Source of the DNA: Acidobacteriota bacterium
GTDB taxonomy: Bacteria > Acidobacteriota > HRBIN11
DNA: 9,051 bases
NCBI GenBank assembly: GCA_030550225.1
Contig: JAUQPV010000084.1
Coordinates: 1 to 9,051, forward strand
Direction: 5' to 3'
In this document: piece by piece, positions 1-6,082 of the stretch
How positions within the stretch are numbered: the first letter of the stretch is position 1
How the letters are laid out: each line of letters opens with the position of its first letter
Notes under the pieces: generated by a model
Told to the model about the DNA's origin: nothing
The model's database searches: none
The model's input: the letters and a program-made list of their open reading frames with translations, nothing else
Program-made: the position numbers and the translations under genes

Positions 1-336
1 CTGGCGAAGGACGGTCCACCGATGGGCCCCGGCGGCCCAGGCCGAAGCTTGCATCCAGGGATGGTCCGATGACCAGGCTTGGGCCGGCGTCAGGCGTTCG
101 GCGACGGGAACTCCAGGGAGGGGTTCCAGGGCGACGAGCCACCAGTCACCCAGACGCCAGGTCAGGCCACTGAGGTCTTCTTCGGCGACCTCCCACGTGA
201 AGGTCTGGCCGCCCGCCTGGAGGGTCCACACCCATCGACCGGGGGCGAGGCATTCGGCTCGGACGAGGCGGCCCCAGCGAATCCGGGCCGCCGGACCCAT
301 CAGGTACGCGCGTTCCGACCGTAGGCGGGTGGCCAT
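1..336 (-). CDS. Unrecognised protein, N-terminal 112 residues (runs off the window)
   Basis: The minus-strand frame is open from an ATG at 334-336 to base 1 with no stop, so only the N-terminus is present. An in-frame TGA lies a few codons upstream (after residues reading H-P-D-I-A-Y-R-D-P-P), and no other usual start codon lies between, so ATG 336 is the only good start. The upstream Shine-Dalgarno match is poor. The product begins MATRLRSERAYLMG. It is rich in Trp, Arg and Leu, and shows alternating hydrophobic/polar stretches such as RWVWTLQAGGQTFTWEV and LGDWWLVALEPL that suggest beta strands. There is no signal peptide or membrane segment in this part. I recognise no family. It lies 117 bp beyond the sigma-factor stop, after a terminator, so it is probably a separate transcription unit. 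The reading frame is well supported; the function is unknown. Confidence 0.6.
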   Translation of the reverse strand, partial: MATRLRSERAYLMGPAARIRWGRLVRAECLAPGRWVWTLQAGGQTFTWEVAEEDLSGLTWRLGDWWLVALEPLPGVPVAERLTPAQAWSSDHPWMQASAWAAGAHRWTVLRQ

Positions 337-361
337 CGGAGGGTCTCGGTAGGCGATATCG

Positions 362-382
362 GGGTGTCAGGGGTCGGGTGTC
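362..382. repeat. Three-unit heptamer tract downstream of the sigma gene
   Basis: The plus strand reads GGGTGTC, AGGGGTC, GGGTGTC as three consecutive 7-bp units. Bases 365-382 are identical over 18 bp to 1426-1443 upstream of the sigma gene, in the same orientation. The tract lies between the sigma-gene terminator and the start of the leftmost gene. Its role is unknown. It resembles the short tandemly repeated heptamers described between genes in some bacteria, notably cyanobacteria, but that is only an analogy. Confidence 0.6.
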
Positions 383-383
383 T

Positions 384-436
384 AAAAAAGTCGGGAAGCC
401 GGGTCACCCCGGAGGGTGACCCACCCATCTGCCGAC
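384..436 (-). terminator. Hairpin terminator of the sigma-factor gene
   Basis: On the minus strand, 17 bp after the sigma-gene stop, a perfect 8-bp stem GGGTCACC/GGTGACCC (415-422 with 401-408) encloses a 6-nt loop. An outer 5-bp stem, GTCGG at 432-436 with CCGAC at 390-394 (shown as plus-strand complements), can close the structure directly onto a run of six T residues (plus-strand A run 384-389). The inner stem alone is 11 nt from the T run, so termination depends on the outer stem or an extended fold. Position and direction fit termination of the sigma-factor transcript. Confidence 0.7.
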
Positions 437-452
437 CTGCCCATCGGCTCGA

Positions 453-1394
453 TTAGTTCAAGTTCGACAGGATGGACTTGATCTTCTGATGCTGACGGAG
501 CTTCTCGATGGCTTTCATCTCGATCTGGCGGACCCGTTCCCGGGAGAGGCCGACGATCTTGCCGATCTCCTTGAGGGTGTGGGTCCGGTTGCCCTTCAGG
601 CCGAACCGGAGTTCCAGGATCTTACGTTCCTTGGGGTCGAGCTCCTGCATGGCCTCTTCCAGGAGCTCCTGGACGATCTTGGAGAAGGCCTGTTCCTCCA
701 GGTGGACGGACTCGTCGCTAATCGTCTCCCCGACGACGATGTCGCCTTCCTGGTCGACGGGCTGGCTCAGAGAGATCCCCGGGGCCGCCAGCTCCAGGAT
801 GTTCTCCAGGTTCCGCTCGGAGACGTGAAGTTCCTCGGCGATCTCCCGGATCGTCGGCCGTCGCCGGAGCTCCCCGGCCTGCCGCTGGATCGTCTGGCCG
901 ACCCGGTAGACCATGTTGGCGACCTTGGGCGGCAGGCGGAGGGGGTGGCCCAGGGCTGACAGGGCCTGGAGGATGGCCTGCCGGATCCACCACACGGCGT
1001 AGGACGTGAACTTCACGTTCCGGTCAGGGTCAAACCGGCGGGCCGCTTCGATGAGGCCCAGGTTGCCCTCATTGATGAGGTCGACGAAGGGGACGCCGTA
1101 GCCCCGGTATTTCTTGGCGATCTTAATGACGAAGCGGAGGTTGGCCTCGACGAGGCGGCGCAGGGCCTCTTCGTCGCCCTGCTGGATACGGCGAGCCAGC
1201 TCCTTCTCCTCCTCGGGGGTCACCTGGGGGATGCGGGCGACGTCCTTCAGGTAGAGTCGAAGGGTCCGGTTGGTGACCCGCGGGGGGTAGACCTTGGCCT
1301 GTTCCCGTTCCTTGACGGACAGGCGCTCCTCTTCCCTTTCCTTCGGGAGCGGGACCTCCGCCACGACGCTGGACGGTGCACGCTTACGAGTCAA
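453..1394 (-). CDS. RNA polymerase sigma factor, RpoD/RpoS-type (sigma-70, group 1/2)
   Basis: This 313-residue sigma-70 protein directs RNA polymerase to promoters. A charged, poorly conserved N-terminus (1-40) is followed by region 1.2 (about 43-75, TLRLYLKDVARIPQVTPEEE), region 2 (76-145, with LVEANLRFVIKIAKKY, DLINEGNLGLIEAARRFD and the 2.3/2.4 stretch FTSYAVWWIRQAI at 129-141), region 3 (about 150-225) and region 4 (240-313, with the 4.2 helix-turn-helix HTLKEIGKIVGLSRERVRQIE at about 272-292 around its key residues). It lacks the acidic region 1.1 of long housekeeping sigmas, so it is RpoS-sized or a compact primary sigma. Neither can be excluded. The start is TTG at 1392-1394: GGAGAAG lies 6 nt upstream and no ATG or GTG fits better. 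It lies 154 bp downstream of hspR with no convincing terminator between, so it may be read through from the heat-shock operon. A terminator follows the gene. Confidence 0.93.
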   Translation of the reverse strand: MTRKRAPSSVVAEVPLPKEREEERLSVKEREQAKVYPPRVTNRTLRLYLKDVARIPQVTPEEEKELARRIQQGDEEALRRLVEANLRFVIKIAKKYRGYGVPFVDLINEGNLGLIEAARRFDPDRNVKFTSYAVWWIRQAILQALSALGHPLRLPPKVANMVYRVGQTIQRQAGELRRRPTIREIAEELHVSERNLENILELAAPGISLSQPVDQEGDIVVGETISDESVHLEEQAFSKIVQELLEEAMQELDPKERKILELRFGLKGNRTHTLKEIGKIVGLSRERVRQIEMKAIEKLRQHQKIKSILSNLN

Positions 1395-1400
1395 TGGACG

Positions 1401-1407
1401 CTTCTCC
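1401..1407 (-). promoter_or_regulatory. Ribosome binding site deciding the TTG start of the sigma gene
   Basis: The minus strand reads GGAGAAG, followed by 6 nt (CGTCCA) and then TTG at 1394. No ATG or GTG lies at a suitable distance. This supports TTG as the initiation codon. Confidence 0.6.
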
Positions 1408-1410
1408 GTA

Positions 1411-1445
1411 GGATTCGGTGTTGGATGTCAGGGGTCGGGTGTCGG
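1411..1445. repeat. Five-unit degenerate heptamer tract upstream of the sigma gene
   Basis: On the plus strand the units are GGATTCG, GTGTTGG, ATGTCAG, GGGTCGG and GTGTCGG. Bases 1426-1443 exactly repeat 365-382. The tract forms the left arm of a larger imperfect inverted repeat with 1470-1494. It would lie in the 5' leader of the sigma mRNA if transcription starts upstream. Confidence 0.55.
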
Positions 1446-1494
1446 GCAAGTCTTCGATAAAGATCGAACGCCGAACACCCAGCACCGAACATCC
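1423..1494. repeat. 72-nt imperfect inverted repeat with a TTCGAT-AAAG-ATCGAA core
   Basis: The outer arms 1423-1447 and 1470-1494 match at 18 of 25 positions as inverted repeats. In RNA from the minus strand three of the mismatches become G-U wobbles, giving about 21 of 25 pairs. Inside, 1453-1458 and 1463-1468 form a perfect 6-bp inverted repeat around the tetraloop AAAG (CTTT on the transcribed strand). The structure lies in the 154-bp gap between hspR and the sigma gene. It could be an mRNA leader hairpin, a processing or attenuation site, a protein-binding site or a miniature mobile element. No T run follows it on the minus strand, so it is not a standard intrinsic terminator. Confidence 0.55.
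1466..1493. repeat. Four-unit heptamer tract, opposite orientation to 1411-1445
   Basis: The plus strand reads GAACGCC, GAACACC, CAGCACC, GAACATC. This is the same type of repeat as 1411-1445 but in inverted orientation, and it forms the right arm of the 72-nt inverted repeat. Confidence 0.55.
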
Positions 1495-1548
1495 ATATAT
1501 TTAGACCCCGCACCCCCTCGACTGTTACAAGGCCTCGGGTCGACGGCC

Positions 1549-1989
1549 TCACGGAGATTGAGACGGCTCGGCCTCGCCTTCTGTTCGAACCCACTCGTCC
1601 AAGGGGATCATGGACATCCGAGGCGCCCGCACGAGGGCCGTCCGCATCCGGGCGTCGAAGTCTTGGATTTCCTGACTCAGTTCTTCCTGGAGGTACCGCA
1701 GGAGTTGGTTGATCTGAGCCTTCATCTCTTCCATTTTGTCCAACAGGTTCATGATGATCTCGACGCCGGCCAGGTTCACGCCCATTTCCCGGGTCAGGTT
1801 CAGGATCGTCTCCAGGCGCTTGAGGTCCTCCTCCGAGTAAAGACGGGTATTCTTGGCCGTCCGAGATGGCCGAAGCAGGCCCTCCCGCTCGTAGAGGCGG
1901 AGCGTCTGGGGGTGGATATTATACATCTTGGCGACGACGCCGATCGAGTAGAATTTCTTCCGTTCGTTCGCCGCCCGACGCGTTTTCAT
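1549..1989 (-). CDS. hspR: MerR-family heat-shock repressor HspR
   Basis: This 146-residue protein has an N-terminal MerR winged helix-turn-helix domain (about 12-75: FYSIGVVAKMYNIHPQTLRLYE, then REGLLRPSR, a wing with NTRLYSEEDLKRLE, and LTREMGVNLAGVEIIM). A long helical, coiled-coil-like segment follows (about 80-118, MEEMKAQINQLLRYLQEELS). The motif HPQTLRLYEREGLL and the MGVNLAGVEIIMNLL stretch are typical of HspR and not of metal-sensing MerR proteins; no metal-binding Cys residues are present. Known HspR proteins repress dnaK operons by binding HAIR sites, with DnaK as co-repressor. The ATG at 1987-1989 overlaps the dnaJ stop (ATGA), so the two genes are translationally coupled. GAGGA lies 7 nt upstream of the start. 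Placement after dnaJ matches known dnaK-(grpE)-dnaJ-hspR operons. A candidate operator is at the dnaK promoter. Confidence 0.92.
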   Translation of the reverse strand: MKTRRAANERKKFYSIGVVAKMYNIHPQTLRLYEREGLLRPSRTAKNTRLYSEEDLKRLETILNLTREMGVNLAGVEIIMNLLDKMEEMKAQINQLLRYLQEELSQEIQDFDARMRTALVRAPRMSMIPLDEWVRTEGEAEPSQSP

Positions 1990-3137
1990 GACACCGTCCT
2001 CAAGAGTTCCTTCCGGGGGTCCTCTCGGTACAGGTGCTCGATCTCCCGGAGTAACTGGCGAGACCGTTCATCCTGAACCTCCGGGACGACGACCCGGACT
2101 TCCACGTACTGGTCGCCCCGGCCGTCCCCTGGGATGGGGACTCCCTTGCCGGGGATCCGGAAGACCTGGCCCGACTGCGTGCCCGGCGGGACCCGCATCG
2201 TCACCATACCGTCAACCGTCGGCACCTCGATCCGGGCCCCCAGGACGGCCTCCGGGACCGTGATGGGGACCGTCACGTAGATGTCGTGGTCCTGCCGGCG
2301 AAAGACGGGATGGGGCTGGACCTGCACGACCAAGTAGAGGTCACCCGGTGGGCCGCCCCCCTCGCCGTCATGACCGTAGCCCGCCACCCGCAGGCGGGCA
2401 CCGTTTTCGACGCCGGCCGGGATACGGACCCGGACCCGTTCCGTCCGGGTCGTCCACCGCTGACCCTGACAGACGCTACAGGGCGGTCCCACCGCGCTGC
2501 CTGTCCCCCGACACGTCGGACACGTGACGGCAAACCGCATGTACCCGGACGCCCGGGTCACGTAGCCGCTCCCCCGACATGTCGGACATGCCTGCGAACG
2601 GCCCGCCCCATGGCCGGTCCCATAACAGGCGCCGCAGGCCACCCGCCGGGTGACCTCGACCTCGATCTCCCGCCCCTTCACGGCGTCCAAGAAGCCGATG
2701 GTGACCGAGACCGTGATGTCCTCTCCCCGCCGGGGCCGCGTGGCGCCCCGACCGGCCTGACGACGGCGACCTCGAATGAAGTCAAAGAAGTCGCCAAAGA
2801 TGTCTTGGAAGGTGTCGGCCCCGAAGCTTCCGAAGTCGAAGTCCTCGACGAACACCCGAAAGTCTTCCGGCGGGGCCCCACCCGGACCCGGGCCGCCGCC
2901 CTCGAAGACCGTCCCGTAACGGTCGTACTGCTCCCGGAGCTTGGGGTCGCTGAGGACCCGGTACGCCTCCTGGATCTTTTTAAACATCTCCTCGGCTTGC
3001 TTGTCGCCGGGGTTCAGGTCCGGATGGTACTTGCGGGCCAACTTGCGATAGGCCTTCTTGATCTCGTCCAGGGAGGCGTCCCGCGACACACCCAGGACCT
3101 GGTAGTAATCGTCCCGCGGACCACCCGACCATGCCAT
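1986..3137 (-). CDS. dnaJ: Chaperone protein DnaJ (type I Hsp40)
   Basis: This 383-residue co-chaperone stimulates DnaK ATP hydrolysis and delivers unfolded substrates in the cytoplasm. In order: J domain (about 9-75, DDYYQVLGVSRDASLDEIKK, with HPD at 38-40), a Gly/Phe-rich linker (about 77-135), a zinc domain with four Cys repeats (C168/C171, C184/C187, C206/C209, C220/C223), and two C-terminal beta-barrel substrate-binding domains (about 235-350, PHPVFRRQDHDIYVTVPI). The first three Cys repeats fit CxxCxGxG exactly; the fourth reads CSVCQGQR and lacks the final Gly. ATG 3137 is chosen because GGGGAGA lies 6 nt upstream; the TTG at 3152 would place that site inside the coding region. It lies 96 bp after dnaK and overlaps hspR by 4 bp. 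No grpE lies between dnaK and dnaJ. Confidence 0.97.
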   Translation of the reverse strand: MAWSGGPRDDYYQVLGVSRDASLDEIKKAYRKLARKYHPDLNPGDKQAEEMFKKIQEAYRVLSDPKLREQYDRYGTVFEGGGPGPGGAPPEDFRVFVEDFDFGSFGADTFQDIFGDFFDFIRGRRRQAGRGATRPRRGEDITVSVTIGFLDAVKGREIEVEVTRRVACGACYGTGHGAGRSQACPTCRGSGYVTRASGYMRFAVTCPTCRGTGSAVGPPCSVCQGQRWTTRTERVRVRIPAGVENGARLRVAGYGHDGEGGGPPGDLYLVVQVQPHPVFRRQDHDIYVTVPITVPEAVLGARIEVPTVDGMVTMRVPPGTQSGQVFRIPGKGVPIPGDGRGDQYVEVRVVVPEVQDERSRQLLREIEHLYREDPRKELLRTVS

Positions 3138-3233
3138 CGCTGATCTCCCCAACCGGCTCCGGGTTCCAGACGCCGGGTTACGGCGCCGGAGGGGGCCTGC
3201 GCCCTACGTCGGTACGGGACGGGGCCCGTGTCT
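3138..3233 (-). other. dnaK-dnaJ intergenic spacer, GC-rich
   Basis: This 96-bp spacer is GC-rich and holds small complementary segments (for example ACGGG/CCCGT just after the dnaK stop, and CCGGCGCCG). It has no T run and no convincing promoter hexamers. It holds the dnaJ ribosome binding site GGGGAGA at 3144-3150. I read it as transcribed operon leader; a processing hairpin is possible but not shown. Confidence 0.4.
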
Positions 3234-5138
<1,905 letters not shown>

Positions 5139-5140
5139 GG

Positions 5141-5150
5141 ACTCCCTCCA
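5141..5150 (-). promoter_or_regulatory. dnaK ribosome binding site
   Basis: The minus strand reads TGGAGGGAGT immediately before CC-ATG at 5138. This is one of the strongest Shine-Dalgarno matches in the window. It decides the dnaK start at 5138 against the in-frame GTG at 5174. Confidence 0.85.
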
Positions 5151-5179
5151 TGACCCCAGAGCTTCTTCACTCACTCTAT

Positions 5180-5208
5180 AGAATAGGACTTAAGTATGGC
5201 GTTGTCAA
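5180..5208 (-). promoter_or_regulatory. dnaK operon promoter (sigma-70 type)
   Basis: On the minus strand a consensus -35 box TTGACA (plus 5203-5208) is separated by exactly 17 bp from a -10 box TATTCT (plus 5180-5185, 5 of 6 to TATAAT with the final T conserved). Transcription would start near 5173, giving a leader of about 35 nt that includes the dnaK ribosome binding site. The spacer contains the 8-bp palindrome ACTTAAGT (5188-5195). The -35 box lies in the right arm of an inverted repeat and within a HAIR-like box, so repressor binding should block polymerase. Confidence 0.8.
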
Positions 5209-5209
5209 G
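5189..5209. promoter_or_regulatory. Candidate HAIR box (HspR operator) over the dnaK -35 region
   Basis: The plus strand reads CTTAAGT, 7 bp, TGTCAAG. The published HAIR consensus for HspR is CTTGAGT-N7-ACTCAAG. The match is 6 of 7 in the first half and 5 of 7 in the second, with the exact 7-bp spacing. It covers the -35 box and most of the spacer of the dnaK promoter, and the operon encodes HspR, so the context supports it. The two halves are a poor palindrome with each other, so the exact operator is uncertain. Confidence 0.55.
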
Positions 5210-5225
5210 AAATGATGACAATGCC
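5198..5225. promoter_or_regulatory. Inverted repeat upstream of and overlapping the dnaK -35 box
   Basis: Arms GGCGTTGTCA (5198-5207) and TGACAATGCC (5216-5225) pair at 9 of 10 positions around an 8-bp spacer. The repeat begins 3 bp beyond the stop of the upstream laccase-domain gene and its other arm contains the dnaK -35 box. No T run follows on the minus strand, so an intrinsic terminator is less likely than an operator, though an RNA hairpin ending the upstream transcript is possible. It does not match CIRCE (TTAGCACTC-N9-GAGTGCTAA). Confidence 0.5.
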
Positions 5226-5228
5226 AAA

Positions 5229-6032
5229 CTAACCCAGAAGCGCCGGAAGCCGACCGATGAAGGCCAGGAGCCGGCCCGCGTCCCCCCGCCGGTAGGAGAA
5301 AAACCAGCTCCCATTGCAGTACGTGCACAACCGGAGGGGATGGATCTGGGCCCGCCGGAGGCCCCGCCGCCGGGCCTGGAGGATGTTGAGGCCCACCAGG
5401 TCCAGAAACCACCCTTGGGGTCGGCGCTCGACGACGTAGGGGGCCCAATCGGGATAGGCTTGATGGACCGCCTCGAGGACGTCCAGGCCGACCGCATAAC
5501 AGCACCGCTGGATCGAGGGACCCAGGACGATCTCGACTTGCGACAGGTCACTCCCCTGGGCTTCCAGAGCGTCCAAGGCCGCCTCCAGGACACCCCGGAC
5601 CGTCCCCCGCCACCCGGCGTGGACGATCCCGACGGCGGGCAGGGCCCGGTCGTAAATCCATATCGGGATGCAGTCGGCGACCGTGACGCCCAGGAGGAGG
5701 GCCGTCCGGTCGGTCATCAGGCCGTCGGCTTCGGGTAAGTCCGTCCCGTGGACGGGCGACGGGTTCCACAGGACGGTCGTCCCGTGGACCTGGGCGGCGT
5801 AGGCGACTCCCCAGTCGGGGATGTCCAGGAGGTCCATCAGGAGGCCCAGTCTCCGTTGAAAGTCTTCCGACTGCTTGAGGCTGAAGTCGGGGACCTCGGG
5901 CCACTGCCATCGGGGAAGTGTCGGCTGGAGCCGCCGGGTCACCAGGCCATGGAGGACCTGTTTTTGCCGAAGCCATCGGTCATAGCCGAACAGATACCAG
6001 CCGTTACTCAACGTCCACCACTGGTAGCCCAT
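5229..6032 (-). CDS. YfiH/YlmD (laccase-domain) purine nucleoside phosphorylase
   Basis: This 267-residue protein belongs to the DUF152/Cu-oxidase_4 family (E. coli YfiH, Bacillus YlmD, human LACC1). Family members were first called polyphenol oxidases or laccases and are now known as zinc-dependent enzymes of purine nucleosides, with phosphorolysis of adenosine and inosine and adenosine deamination. The three metal ligands are present: H83 in AQVHGT, C121 in VADCIPI and H138 in GIVHAGWRGT. The N-terminal LVTRR (30-34), ADGLMTD (102-108) and ILGPSI-type motif (VLGPSIQRCCYAVG) are also standard, and the length is normal. The ATG at 6032 is chosen since the frame extends upstream only through the end of the preceding gene, and GGAAAGG lies just before it. 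It starts 50 bp after the glycosyltransferase stop, so the two may share a transcript. The dnaK promoter follows. Confidence 0.92.
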   Translation of the reverse strand: MGYQWWTLSNGWYLFGYDRWLRQKQVLHGLVTRRLQPTLPRWQWPEVPDFSLKQSEDFQRRLGLLMDLLDIPDWGVAYAAQVHGTTVLWNPSPVHGTDLPEADGLMTDRTALLLGVTVADCIPIWIYDRALPAVGIVHAGWRGTVRGVLEAALDALEAQGSDLSQVEIVLGPSIQRCCYAVGLDVLEAVHQAYPDWAPYVVERRPQGWFLDLVGLNILQARRRGLRRAQIHPLRLCTYCNGSWFFSYRRGDAGRLLAFIGRLPALLG

Positions 6033-6082
6033 GGCCTTTCCGATTCCGCTGTTGGGTGCTGAACGATCGGGAGGGCCGGGGT

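Noticed and set aside
362..1494. CRISPR array from the short repeated units
   Set aside because: The units are 7 bp, directly adjacent and degenerate, with no unique spacers and no cas genes.
1531..1550. AGGCC/GGCCT inverted repeat just after the hspR stop as a terminator
   Set aside because: The stem is only 5 bp with a 10-nt loop and no T run follows on the minus strand.
2286..3143. A 285-codon plus-strand frame antisense to dnaJ
   Set aside because: It is a shadow of dnaJ with no motif, ribosome binding site or promoter of its own.
5139..5174. GTG at 5174 as dnaK start (12 extra residues)
   Set aside because: It would lie at the predicted transcription start, and the strong ribosome binding site would be inside the coding region. 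DnaK proteins begin at the MPKIIGID position.
5198..5225. CIRCE element at dnaK
   Set aside because: Neither arm resembles TTAGCACTC/GAGTGCTAA, and the operon encodes HspR and no HrcA is seen.
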